The translations under genes were made by a program, and so were the position numbers. Source: Bog-756 sp050014755 (GTDB lineage: Bacteria > Actinomycetota > Acidimicrobiia > Acidimicrobiales > RAAP-2). From it: DNA of 25,275 nucleotides. The stretch lies in the NCBI GenBank assembly GCA_050014755.1, contig JBEKCS010000052.1, positions 1-25,275 on the forward strand. Direction: 5' to 3'. Positions 8,116-15,336 of this stretch are shown piece by piece. Every line of letters begins with the position of its first letter. Within the stretch, counting starts at the first letter, position 1. The notes beneath the pieces are model-generated. The model was not told where the DNA came from. It was given only the letters and a program-made list of their open reading frames with translations, and did no database searches.

Positions 8116-8571
8116 ATGAGTATCGATGCAGTGACCGAGGCCCACCATCGCGGTGCAGCGGAACTTCCGTTCGTGGAGATGGGCGGGGGCAACAAGCTCA
8201 AGGTGATCCAGGTCGATGTGGCGGAGGGTCTCTGGATCGTCGAGAACATCTTCCAGTCCGGCTATGCGGTGCAGACCCACCGCCACACGGGGCCGGTCTA
8301 CGGCTACACGATGTCCGGCGCCTGGCGGTATCGCGAGTACGACTACGTCAACCGGGCCGGTTCGTTCCTGTTCGAGCCCGCTGGATCCGTGCACACCCTC
8401 GAATGCATCGAGGACGACACCCAGGTGTGGTTCCAGATGTACGGGGTGAACCTCAACCTCGCTGCCGACGGCAGCATCGAGAGCGTCTTCGACGGCCCCG
8501 GTACGCTCGCGGCGTATTACGCACTGTGCGAGGCCGAGGGTTTCCCCCGGCCCAATGTGCTGGTGAGCTGA
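8116..8571 (+). CDS. 2,4'-dihydroxyacetophenone dioxygenase-like cupin
   Basis: From ATG at 8116 this is a 151-residue single-domain cupin. A strong AGGAGG (8106-8111) 4 nt upstream fixes the start; an in-frame extension to 8032 lacks a ribosome site. Cupin motif 1 gives metal ligands H55 and H57 in QTHRHTGPVYGYT, and motif 2 gives H93 in AGSFLFEPAGSVHTL. The overall pattern (LPFVEMGGGNKLKV at the start, then cupin) is that of the 2,4'-dihydroxyacetophenone dioxygenase family, non-haem iron enzymes that cleave the C-C bond of an aromatic ketone side chain. The glutamate usually found just after HxH is absent; E74 is the nearest candidate acidic ligand. No other aromatic-catabolism gene is nearby, so the true substrate may differ. 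Confidence 0.85.
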   Translation: MSIDAVTEAHHRGAAELPFVEMGGGNKLKVIQVDVAEGLWIVENIFQSGYAVQTHRHTGPVYGYTMSGAWRYREYDYVNRAGSFLFEPAGSVHTLECIEDDTQVWFQMYGVNLNLAADGSIESVFDGPGTLAAYYALCEAEGFPRPNVLVS

Positions 8572-8587
8572 TTGCTGGGGCATGAAC

Positions 8588-8601
8588 CCCCGTTTCCGGG
8601 G
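8588..8601 (+). terminator. Hairpin after the cupin gene
   Basis: CCCCG-TTTC-CGGGG is a perfect 5-bp stem with a 4-nt loop, 16 nt after the cupin stop. A terminator role is plausible; no T-tract follows. Confidence 0.35.
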
Positions 8602-8653
8602 AGCAGGTAGCAGATGGCCCCCGTGGGCACCATGTCACGGCAGGGGTCGCCGG

Positions 8654-8712
8654 GGCGCTGAAGTCAATAGCGCCAGGCAGAGGTATATCCTTATCGCGGA
8701 ACATCCTCGCGA
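8654..8712 (+). promoter_or_regulatory. Two hairpins in the leader region of the secreted-protein gene
   Basis: GGCGCT/AGCGCC (8654-8659 with 8669-8674) and TCGCG/CGCGA (8694-8698 with 8708-8712) are perfect inverted repeats, each with a 9-nt loop. They lie in the lower-GC stretch before the ATG at 8790. They may be protein-binding sites, leader RNA structure or end-of-transcript structures for the upstream gene. I see no confident -35/-10 pair. Confidence 0.3.
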
Positions 8713-8789
8713 GTTATTGAGCATATCCACCGACATGATCGGCGCGCATCCAGGCACAAGATCATCTACTCGTGTTGGAGGGGGTATGT

Positions 8790-9524
8790 ATGGGAACTGC
8801 GACGAGACTGAGGCAACTGTTGATCGGCGTAGCGACTCCCGCGATGATCGGCGGTCTTCTGGTTGCCAGCGGAGTGGCAAGTGAGGCCAGCCCGACAACC
8901 AGTGTTCGGGTGCAGTCGATCATGGCCGGCGCCTCGGCAAAGGTGGACACTCGACTAGCCACCCTGGACAGACTCGCTACTACGGTACGAAGCTCCGCTT
9001 CGTTGAGCTCATCGGATAAGGCGTATCTTTCTGATGAAATCTCGAACGAGATCAGCGGTCTATCCGGTCTACAGACGAAACTCGCAGCTGACACCAACGT
9101 TGCCCAAGCATCGGCTGACGCAGACAGTGTGTTGAGCGGATACAGGGTGTACACGCTGGTCGTGCCAAAAGTGCGGCTGGTATCGATGGCGGATCATCAG
9201 CAACACGTTGAAGCCACATTGCGCTCACGGGCACAGACACTTCAATCGATGATCACAGCCGACACATCTGCCGGTACTGATGTGAGCAGCGAACAGACAG
9301 CACTGGACAAGGTTCTGTCACAGATCTCGATTGCTGAATGGTTCTCCGCTTCACTCGAGAATCGAGTGTTGCTGCTGCAGCCAAGTGACTGGAACGCTCA
9401 CCACGATACGCTCACGGGCGATCGTGCTGCGCTCATCACTCTGCACGCACAGAACCTGTCCTCGGCATCGAAGCTGGACTCGATTGCCCGTTTGCTGCAG
9501 CTGGTACCTCACGGCAAGAAGTAG
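8790..9524 (+). CDS. Secreted helical protein of unknown function, atypical base composition
   Basis: From ATG at 8790 this is 244 residues. GGAGGGGG (8777-8784) 5 nt upstream supports this start over a GTG at 8772. A Sec-type signal peptide is clear: R6/R8, a hydrophobic core at about 10-28, and an AxA-like cleavage region around 28-33 (GVASEA). The mature part is almost entirely helical, with heptad-like alanine, leucine and serine residues (DTRLATLDRLATTV, DEISNEISGLSGLQTKL) and a distinctive segment YRVYTLVVPKV (118-128). There are no cysteines, TM helices or catalytic motifs. The gene and its upstream region are clearly lower in GC than all neighbours, with codons such as ACA, TCA, GAA and TTG frequent, which suggests later acquisition or different selection. 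Function is unknown; an extracellular coiled-coil or surface-binding role is a guess. Confidence 0.85.
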   Translation: MGTATRLRQLLIGVATPAMIGGLLVASGVASEASPTTSVRVQSIMAGASAKVDTRLATLDRLATTVRSSASLSSSDKAYLSDEISNEISGLSGLQTKLAADTNVAQASADADSVLSGYRVYTLVVPKVRLVSMADHQQHVEATLRSRAQTLQSMITADTSAGTDVSSEQTALDKVLSQISIAEWFSASLENRVLLLQPSDWNAHHDTLTGDRAALITLHAQNLSSASKLDSIARLLQLVPHGKK

Positions 9525-9558
9525 TCCTTCGTTTCAATTCGCCGCCGCTCGACAGCAC

Positions 9559-9586
9559 CTGCGTCGATCACCGCGGCTGCGTCGAT
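9559..9586. repeat. Direct repeat of CTGCGTCGAT between convergent genes
   Basis: The 10-mer CTGCGTCGAT occurs at 9559-9568 and 9577-9586, separated by 8 nt, in the 67-bp gap between the secreted-protein stop and the methyltransferase stop. This gap holds no clear terminator hairpin. The role of the repeat is unknown. Confidence 0.5.
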
Positions 9587-9591
9587 GCCGG

Positions 9592-10425
9592 CTACCGATT
9601 TCGGGCGGTCACCAGCCAGGAGGCTCCGCGCAGTACGACGCCCTCCGGCGTGACGTACGGGCGCAGCGCTTCGAGGGTGGCCTCGGTCCCGGCCCGTACG
9701 GCGTCGGGGTCCTTCCCCTCCACCAACTGGCGGCCCATCTCGTCAGACAACATGAAGGCGAGGACGTCCTCGGGATCACGGCCCATGGGCATCCCGTCGT
9801 CATGCTCCTCGATGGTGACCTCTGACCACCCCGTGGAGTCGAGCAGGTCCCTGGTCCGTTCGGGGTCCGCCAGCGCGAATGGTCCGGGAGCGCCAGGTTC
9901 GGGCAGCTCGGGGATCCCCACGTGGGCCACCATCGCCATGGACGGCACCGCGACCCACTCATTGGCCAGGAACTCCCGCCAGCAGACGAAACTCAGACGC
10001 CCGCCCGGACGGGTTGCCCGAGCCAGGTTGGCGAAGGCACTCACCGGGTCGTCGAAGAACATGACGCCGAATCGGCTGATGACGACGTCGAACGGTCGGT
10101 CGAAGGAGGCGGTCTGTGCGTCGCCCTGTACGAAATCGACGTCGATCCCTTCTTCCTCCGCCCGCTTCCGTGCCACCGCGAGCATGGGTGCCGAGAGATC
10201 CAGGCTGGTCACCCGCCCGCTCGGCCCTACGGCTCGGGCCGCCTCCAGACTGATGGCCCCATTGCCACACCCGACGTCCAAGACCCGTTCGCCCTCCTGC
10301 AGCACAGCAGCCGCCAGCACCCGGTGGCCGAAGGGGGCAAGCATCGAGTCGAAGCGATCGGCCCCGGTGACCCAGGCGTCGGCGGAGCGCCCGTTCCAGT
10401 AGTCGACCATGCCGGAGTTCGCCAC
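9592..10425 (-). CDS. Class I SAM-dependent methyltransferase (UbiE/Methyltransf_11-like)
   Basis: This 277-residue protein has the Rossmann methyltransferase motifs in order: motif I VLDVGCGNGAIS (48-59) binding SAM, an acidic residue D76 at the end of strand 2 (SLDLSAPML), motif II-like GDAQ (101-104), motif IV FDVVISRFGVMFFDD (112-126), and motif V/VI RPGGRLSFVCW. The C-terminal half (about 160-277) is the substrate-side cap and gives no specific clue; the substrate is probably a small molecule. The GTG at 10425 has AAAGGGG only 2 nt away, rather close; an internal ATG at 10410 is the alternative start and has no ribosome site. It stands alone, convergent with the secreted-protein gene and possibly downstream of the small ORF at 10697-10545. 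Confidence 0.88.
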   Translation of the reverse strand: MANSGMVDYWNGRSADAWVTGADRFDSMLAPFGHRVLAAAVLQEGERVLDVGCGNGAISLEAARAVGPSGRVTSLDLSAPMLAVARKRAEEEGIDVDFVQGDAQTASFDRPFDVVISRFGVMFFDDPVSAFANLARATRPGGRLSFVCWREFLANEWVAVPSMAMVAHVGIPELPEPGAPGPFALADPERTRDLLDSTGWSEVTIEEHDDGMPMGRDPEDVLAFMLSDEMGRQLVEGKDPDAVRAGTEATLEALRPYVTPEGVVLRGASWLVTARNR

Positions 10426-10544
10426 GGCCCCTTTCTAGCGCTCCGGTGTTTCCGGTGCGCCGATGGAGGGGAACGGTCGATGACGGCGTCGGGGTGGGAG
10501 AACGGGGTCGCCAGGAAGCGGGTCGCCTCCCCGATCGTCGATCG

Positions 10545-10697
10545 TCACGGCTGCCACCATCGGTGCTTCGGTCGGGGAGTGTCGCCCTTGGCGTTGTTCG
10601 ACGGTTCAGCGTGCTTGGTGGAACGCCGCTTGCGGATCGTCCACGCCATGGTGGGAGCTGCCAGAACCACCAACAGAACCACGATCCCGATGCTCAC
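10545..10697 (-). CDS. Possible 50-residue single-pass membrane protein
   Basis: On the minus strand a GTG-initiated frame of 51 codons (10697 to TGA at 10547-10545) encodes a hydrophobic segment at residues 2-18 (SIGIVVLLVVLAAPTMA), then WTIRKRRSTKH and a basic, proline-containing tail ending in KHRWWQP. A hydrophobic helix followed by a positive cluster is what a real small membrane protein looks like. It fills part of an otherwise empty stretch of nearly 390 bp between the methyltransferase and the ABC ATPase. Against it: no clear ribosome site before the GTG and no family I recognise. The rest of the stretch (10426-10544 and 10698-10794) shows no feature I can support. Confidence 0.4.
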   Translation of the reverse strand: MSIGIVVLLVVLAAPTMAWTIRKRRSTKHAEPSNNAKGDTPRPKHRWWQP

Positions 10698-10794
10698 GGT
10701 TCGATGCTGTCACAGTTGGTGACGATGGATCGCCTGCTCGCGCCGGGGACCGCGAGCAGCCGTCCCAGCCCCCACGCGCAGTGGCGGGTGTTAT

Positions 10795-10817
10795 GTGCGC
10801 CACTATGTGGCGTGCAC
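10795..10817 (+). promoter_or_regulatory. Near-perfect palindrome over the ABC ATPase start
   Basis: CGCCAC-TAT-GTGGCG (10798-10812) is a perfect 6+3+6 inverted repeat. It extends outward by GTG on the left and CAC on the right if one T (10813) is bulged. It covers the candidate GTG start at 10812, and CACTAT (10801-10806) could be a -10 box 5 nt before that GTG. The layout resembles the MarR operator at 950-962. An operator for this ABC operon is the simplest reading. Confidence 0.4.
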
Positions 10818-11558
10818 CTCCGACGACACGAGGATGACGTCTCCAGGGAGTTCGCCATCCGTGTCGATCACCTGTGCGTGGACCGAGGAGGCCGGAGGGT
10901 GGTCGACGACGTCTCGTTCGCAGTCGGCCCGGGGACACTGGTCGGTCTCATCGGTCCGAGCGGGTGCGGCAAGACGACGCTCATGCGTTCCCTGGTCGGG
11001 ACCCAGATCGTCGCCGGCGGCCGGGTGGAACTCCTCGGGCAGGCGTCAGGATCACCAGCGCTGCGGTCTCAGGTGGGATACGTCACGCAGGCGCCGTCGG
11101 TCTACCCGGACCTGTCCGTGGCCGAGAACCTTCGCTATTTCGCCATTGTCGTGGGGGCGCCGCGGGCCTCGGTCGACCGCGTCATCGGCGAGGTCGGGCT
11201 GCGTCCACACGTGGACACCCCCGTGGGGAGGCTCTCCGGAGGAGAACAGACCCGGGTGTCCTTGGCCACCGCCCTCCTCGGCTCACCTCGGTTGCTCGTG
11301 CTCGACGAACCCACCGTAGGACTCGACCCTCTGCTCCGATGGGACCTGTGGGAGCTGTTCACGGGCATCGTCGACGGTGGCTCGACGCTCCTGATGTCGA
11401 GCCACGTGATGGACGAGGCGGCGCACTGCCAGAGGCTCCTGCTCATGCGGGAAGGCAGGATCCTCTCGGACGGACCGCCTGAACAGCTGCTGGCGCAGAC
11501 CGGTGCCGCCGACTTCGATGCCGCGTTCATCGCCCTCATCGAAGGCACCCCGGCGTGA
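10812..11558 (+). CDS. ABC-2 type transporter, ATP-binding protein
   Basis: Taken from GTG at 10812 this is 248 residues, typical for a stand-alone ABC ATPase. Motifs in order: Walker A GPSGCGKTT (48-56), Q-loop Q94 in YVTQAPSVYPDLSVAENL, signature LSGGEQTR (141-148), Walker B LLVLDEPTVGLDP (161-173) with catalytic E166, and H-loop H198 in SSHVMDEA. It powers export together with the permease that follows, overlapping by GTGA. The frame is open far upstream (GTG 10788, ATG 10725, ATG 10704 are alternatives), but residues homologous to the family begin only near REFAIRVDHL, so the exact start is uncertain and even the chosen one may be slightly early. No C-terminal extension is present. The DrrA-like type commonly exports drugs or lipids; the substrate is unknown. 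Confidence 0.9.
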   Translation: MHLRRHEDDVSREFAIRVDHLCVDRGGRRVVDDVSFAVGPGTLVGLIGPSGCGKTTLMRSLVGTQIVAGGRVELLGQASGSPALRSQVGYVTQAPSVYPDLSVAENLRYFAIVVGAPRASVDRVIGEVGLRPHVDTPVGRLSGGEQTRVSLATALLGSPRLLVLDEPTVGLDPLLRWDLWELFTGIVDGGSTLLMSSHVMDEAAHCQRLLLMREGRILSDGPPEQLLAQTGAADFDAAFIALIEGTPA

Positions 11559-12292
11559 CGTTGCGGCGAACGGGAGCCACAGCCGGACGGGTCCTGCGAC
11601 AGCTCCGGCACGACCCCCGGACCGTCGCCCTGCTGTTGGTCGTCCCGGTCGTGCTGATGGGGCTCCTGGCGTGGATGCTCCACGGTCGTGACGGCGACTT
11701 CGACCACTTCGGTCCACCCCTCCTCGGGATCTTCCCGCTCATCGTCATGTTCCTCGTGACGTCCGTCGCCACGCTGCGCGAGCGGACCAACGGCACCCTG
11801 GAGCGGCTGCTCACCATGCCGCTCCAGAAGGCCGAGTTCGTCGTCGGCTATGCGCTCGCCTTCGGTGTCGCGGCGGTCGTGCAGGCCGCGGTCGTCTCGG
11901 GACTCTCGTTCGGCCTCTTCGGCCTCCATGTGAACGGTTCGGCATGGCTCGTTGTCCTGGTCGCCGTGGTGGACGCCCTGCTGGGCACCGCGCTGGGGCT
12001 CTCCCTCAGTGCACTCGCGTCGACAGAGTTCCAGGCCGTTCAGTTCATGCCCGCGGTGATCCTGCCCCAACTCCTGCTGTGCGGGATCATCGTGCCCCGC
12101 GCCGATCTGCCGACCGTCCTGCACTGGGTGTCGGACATCCTGCCCATGTCGTATGCGGTCGGTGCGACACAGCAGCTCAGCACGTCAGCCGCGGTCACCT
12201 CCGAATTCCTGGTCGATGTCGGCATCGTGCTCCTGTTCGTGGTCGCAGCGTTGGTTCTCGGCACCACCACCCTGCGCCGCCGGACCAGATAG
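11555..12292 (+). CDS. ABC-2 type transporter permease
   Basis: This 245-residue integral membrane protein has six predicted TM helices: about 24-44 (TVALLLVVPVVLMGLLAWML), 56-72, 98-120, 130-152, 165-180 and 219-238. The pattern is that of ABC-2 permeases (DrrB/NodJ-like), including the cytosolic segment LRERTNGTLERLLTMPL (74-90) that docks to the ATPase, and FMPAVILPQLLLCGIIVP before the last extracytoplasmic part. The GTG start overlaps the ATPase stop (GTGA), so the pair is translationally coupled and surely forms one exporter. The flippase-like gene starts 12 bp after its stop, which suggests the same transcript. Confidence 0.92.
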   Translation: MTLRRTGATAGRVLRQLRHDPRTVALLLVVPVVLMGLLAWMLHGRDGDFDHFGPPLLGIFPLIVMFLVTSVATLRERTNGTLERLLTMPLQKAEFVVGYALAFGVAAVVQAAVVSGLSFGLFGLHVNGSAWLVVLVAVVDALLGTALGLSLSALASTEFQAVQFMPAVILPQLLLCGIIVPRADLPTVLHWVSDILPMSYAVGATQQLSTSAAVTSEFLVDVGIVLLFVVAALVLGTTTLRRRTR

Positions 12293-12304
12293 CAGCCGGG
12301 GCAG

Positions 12305-13501
12305 ATGACGCCGGCGGGACGGTCGGTGCGAGTAGAACGGGGAGGTGGACCTGCAACCCCCGAGCACCCGGTGGACGGCTCGGGGACTCACGGGGCCGCC
12401 TCCGGAACGGTCCGTCCCAGGCGCGTGACCCGACATCGGCTCTGGCTCGCCGTTCGCACCGTGATCGGCGTGGCCATCCTGGTGGCTGCGGTATGGGCCC
12501 TCGACTCCCACCGGGACGAGCTGGCCGGTCTCTCCGCTGTCGTCGACCACCTCCGGTGGTGGTGGCTCGTCCCCGGCGTCCTGGTCGAAGCCGCCTCCTG
12601 CATCTGCTTCGCCGGGCTCCAGTACGAGCTCCTCCGGTGCGGCGGCCTCCTCGCCCCCCGGATACCGCTCTTCAACATGACTATGGCTTCCCAGGCCCTG
12701 ACCAACTCGTTGCCCGGGGGGAATGCCGCGGCCGCCGTCTACGGCTTCCGGTGGTTCCGGCGGTTCGGCGCCGACGCCACCCTGGCCACCTGGTCGCTGG
12801 CCGGGACACTGGTGGCGTCCACCGTCACCCTCTCCCTGGTGGCCATGGGCGGTCTGGCGCTGGCCGCCGGCGAAGGCGCCTCCCTCGATCTGGTACCGGT
12901 CATCATCGGGGTGTTCCTGGTCACCGTCGCCATCGGTGCACTCTTCGTCTACGAACGACCGATGGTCGCCGTGGTCAGCCGGGCCATCCACCTCCTGCGG
13001 ATCACCACCGGTCGCCCCCGTGGTGACGAAACGGCCCAGATCGACCGGATCGTCCACTGGGTCACCTCGGTGCGCCTCGGGTGGCGTCAGGTCAGCGCCC
13101 TCGTGCTGTGGGGCACCGCCAACTGGTTGTTCGACTGCTCCTGCTTCGCCCTGATGTTCCTGGCCGTCGACTCGAGCATCCCGTGGAAGGGTCTCCTCCT
13201 GGCCTACGGGGCCGGTCAGCTCGCGGCGACCCTCCCGATCACCCCGGGTGGACTCGGCGCGGTGGAGGGGAGCATCACCATCGCCCTGGTCGCCTTCGGC
13301 GGTCCCCGGTTGACCACCGTCGACGCCGTCCTCATCTACCGGCTGATCAGCTTCTGGCTCGTCCTGGCCGTCGGGTGGGTCCTGTGCGCCATGCTCGCCG
13401 TCCAGGTGCGCAGAGGTCGTTGGAGCGTCCACCCGCTCGACGCCGAGGTGAAGGCCGGGCCCCAGTCGGACCGTTCGGTGGCCCCGGCGGTGAGCCCATG
13501 A
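12305..13501 (+). CDS. YbhN/UPF0104 (LPG-synthase transmembrane-type) membrane protein
   Basis: This 398-residue protein has a disordered, Pro/Gly-rich N-terminus (1-40) and about eight TM helices, matching the lysylphosphatidylglycerol-synthase TM domain family. Hallmarks are QALTNSLPGGNAAAAVYGFRW (starting at about 130) and LPITPGGLGAVEGS (310-323), the paired loop motifs of the family. Members are membrane proteins proposed to move or flip lipids; the soluble aminoacyl-transferase domain of MprF is absent, so this is not a full LPG synthase. ATG at 12305 has GGGG shortly upstream; a GTG at 12425 (residue 41) would remove the disordered part and cannot be excluded. It overlaps the next gene by ATGA, tying it to the lipoprotein. 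Confidence 0.88.
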   Translation: MTPAGRSVRVERGGGPATPEHPVDGSGTHGAASGTVRPRRVTRHRLWLAVRTVIGVAILVAAVWALDSHRDELAGLSAVVDHLRWWWLVPGVLVEAASCICFAGLQYELLRCGGLLAPRIPLFNMTMASQALTNSLPGGNAAAAVYGFRWFRRFGADATLATWSLAGTLVASTVTLSLVAMGGLALAAGEGASLDLVPVIIGVFLVTVAIGALFVYERPMVAVVSRAIHLLRITTGRPRGDETAQIDRIVHWVTSVRLGWRQVSALVLWGTANWLFDCSCFALMFLAVDSSIPWKGLLLAYGAGQLAATLPITPGGLGAVEGSITIALVAFGGPRLTTVDAVLIYRLISFWLVLAVGWVLCAMLAVQVRRGRWSVHPLDAEVKAGPQSDRSVAPAVSP

Positions 13502-13935
13502 GGGGGGAGCCCGGTCGGCGTCTGGCGGTGGCCCTGGCCGTCGTGGGGCTCGCTGCCGCCCTGCTCGCCGGCTGCACCACAGCACGAAGCGACCTCGGCA
13601 CCGCTGACGAGTCCTGCTACCTGGGCCTGCCTGCTGCTTCCCAGGCTGTCGACGGACACGGCCGGCTGACGGGGGTGGACCTCATGGACGCTTCGGCGCT
13701 CCGCAAGAAGGCCCCCATCCTGGCGAGGACGCTGGTCCCGGAACGCGCGACCACGTCCCGGTTCTGCGTGTTCGCTTTCACCGGGAACTTCGAGCGAGCG
13801 AAGGTGGCCCGTCCCTACGGCCGACCGTCGGGCCGGCTGGCCGTCGTCGTGCTGGCCGAGCCGTCCTTGCACCTGCTCGGTACGTTCCTCTTCCGCAATC
13901 CCCCTTTGCAGTTCGGCCACGCCCACAGCTTCTGA
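13498..13935 (+). CDS. Small lipoprotein of unknown function
   Basis: From ATG at 13498 this is 145 residues. The N-terminus is a lipoprotein signal: R7/R8, a hydrophobic core (9-22), and lipobox LAGC with lipidated C26. The mature part is short, with two further cysteines (C40 and C90) that could form a disulfide outside the cell, and an unusual C-terminal tail FRNPPLQFGHAHSF (132-145) with two histidines. I do not recognise the family. The start codon overlaps the stop of the flippase-like gene (ATGA), so it is the last gene of the ATPase-permease-flippase-lipoprotein cluster and probably acts at the outer face of the membrane with them. Only 9 bp separate its stop from that of the convergent aminotransferase. 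Confidence 0.85.
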   Translation: MRGEPGRRLAVALAVVGLAAALLAGCTTARSDLGTADESCYLGLPAASQAVDGHGRLTGVDLMDASALRKKAPILARTLVPERATTSRFCVFAFTGNFERAKVARPYGRPSGRLAVVVLAEPSLHLLGTFLFRNPPLQFGHAHSF

Positions 13936-13944
13936 GGAGGCGCT

Positions 13945-15279
13945 CTACAGCTCGGCGGTCACCGCGTCGGCCAGTACACCGAGCCCGTCCTCCAGCAGAT
14001 CCGGCTCGATCACCAGGGGTGGGAGGAGTCGGAGTACGTTCCCGTAGCTGCCGCACGACAGCGTCACCACTCCGGCACGATTCGAGGCCGCGACGATGCG
14101 CCTGGCGGCATCGGGGTCCGGCTCCTTGGTGCCGGGCGTCACCAGTTCGACGGCCATCATGGCGCCGCGTCCACGGACGTCCCCTATGCCGGGGTGGTCG
14201 GCCTGCATGGCCGCCAACCGTTCGCGGATGACGGCGCCGATCCTGGTGGCGGCATCGGTGAGGCCCTGGTCGTCCATGATCTGCAGGGCCGCCAATGCGG
14301 CCGCACAGGACACCGGGTTTCCGCCGTAGGTGCCGCCGAGGCCGCCGACGTGGACGGCGTCCATCACTTCGGCACGACCGGTCACCGCGGCGAGCGGCAT
14401 GCCTGCGGCCAGAGCCTTGGCCGTGGCGATGAGGTCGGGAACGACGCCCTCGTCGTCACAGGCGAACCAGTCGCCGGTACGGCAGAACCCGGTCTGGATC
14501 TCGTCGGCGATGAACAGGACGCCGTTGGCCGTGCACCAGGTCGACAGGGCCGGCAGGAACCCGGGAGCCGGGACGATGAAGCCGCCCTCGCCCTGGATCG
14601 GTTCGATGAGCAGGCAGCCGGCGTTCTCCACGCCGACCTGGCGCTCGATCTGCTCGATGGTCCGGGCGGCCGCCTCGGCTCCGGTCATGCCATCGGGGTC
14701 GCGATACGGGTAGGACATCGACACCCGGTAGACCTCGGGGGCGAACGGGCCGAATCGGTGGCGGTAGGGCATGTTCTTGGCCGTGAGGGACATGGTCAGG
14801 TTGGTGCGGCCGTGGTACGCGTGGTCGAAGACGACGACGCCCGGTCGTCCGGTGACGTGGCGGGCGACCTTGACGGCATTCTCCACCGCCTCGGCACCCG
14901 AGCTGAACAGTGCGGTCCGCTTCAGGTGGTCGCCGGGGGTGCGGGCGTTGAGCTCCTCGCACACGGCCACGTACTGCTCGTAGGGGCTGACCATGAAGCA
15001 GGTGTGGGTGAACCTGGCGATCTGGTCCTGGACGGCTTCGACCACGGCCGGGGCGGCGTGGCCGACGCTGACCACGGCGATGCCGGAGCCAAGGTCGATG
15101 AGCGAGTTGCCGTCGACGTCCACGAGGATGGCCCCCGACGCACGCTCCACGTACAGCGGGGAGACCGAGCTGACCCCGGGGGCCACGGCGGCCCGACGAC
15201 GAGCGTCCAGCTCCTTCGACCGGGGTCCGGGGATCTCGGTGACGATACGACGGGTCTGGCCGATCGGGGGAGCACCCAC
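13945..15279 (-). CDS. gabT: 4-aminobutyrate aminotransferase-like class III aminotransferase
   Basis: This 444-residue PLP enzyme has the class III markers: SGAEAVENAVKVAR (127-140) contacting the PLP phosphate, FDHAYHGRTN (151-160), D259 in FIADEIQTGF pairing with the PLP nitrogen, and Schiff-base lysine K288 in ATAKALAAGMPL. GGLGGTYGGNPVSCAAA and the C-terminal LRLLPPLVIE complete the fold. The sequence closely resembles actinobacterial GabT (THTCFMVSPYE, KRTALFSSGAEA, IEPIQGEGGFIVPAPGF), which moves the amino group of GABA to 2-oxoglutarate, giving succinate semialdehyde. Related omega-amino acids are possible substrates. The start is GTG at 15279 with no good ribosome site but a TACCCT box 7 nt upstream. 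It lies 57 bp after the acyl-CoA dehydrogenase on the same strand; an aldehyde dehydrogenase is in the window but about 10 kb away. Confidence 0.9.
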   Translation of the reverse strand: MGAPPIGQTRRIVTEIPGPRSKELDARRRAAVAPGVSSVSPLYVERASGAILVDVDGNSLIDLGSGIAVVSVGHAAPAVVEAVQDQIARFTHTCFMVSPYEQYVAVCEELNARTPGDHLKRTALFSSGAEAVENAVKVARHVTGRPGVVVFDHAYHGRTNLTMSLTAKNMPYRHRFGPFAPEVYRVSMSYPYRDPDGMTGAEAAARTIEQIERQVGVENAGCLLIEPIQGEGGFIVPAPGFLPALSTWCTANGVLFIADEIQTGFCRTGDWFACDDEGVVPDLIATAKALAAGMPLAAVTGRAEVMDAVHVGGLGGTYGGNPVSCAAALAALQIMDDQGLTDAATRIGAVIRERLAAMQADHPGIGDVRGRGAMMAVELVTPGTKEPDPDAARRIVAASNRAGVVTLSCGSYGNVLRLLPPLVIEPDLLEDGLGVLADAVTAEL

Positions 15280-15286
15280 GACGGCA

Positions 15287-15292
15287 AGGGTA
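15287..15292 (-). promoter_or_regulatory. Candidate leaderless -10 box (TACCCT) of the aminotransferase
   Basis: On the minus strand TACCCT is followed by 7 nt and the GTG start at 15279, with no Shine-Dalgarno in between. It fits the TAnnnT pattern seen before several other starts in this window. Confidence 0.35.
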
Positions 15293-15336
15293 GCTGGCAG
15301 CCCGGCGCCGGCGACGGCCAGATGCCCCCACCGACC

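Noticed and set aside
8572..9591. Mobile element explanation for the low-GC stretch
   Set aside because: I found no transposase, no integrase, no flanking terminal inverted repeats or tRNA gene. Transfer is possible, but no element can be named.
12305..13501. Full-length lysylphosphatidylglycerol synthase (MprF)
   Set aside because: Only the membrane domain is present (398 residues). The soluble aminoacyl-transferase domain is missing and is not encoded downstream.
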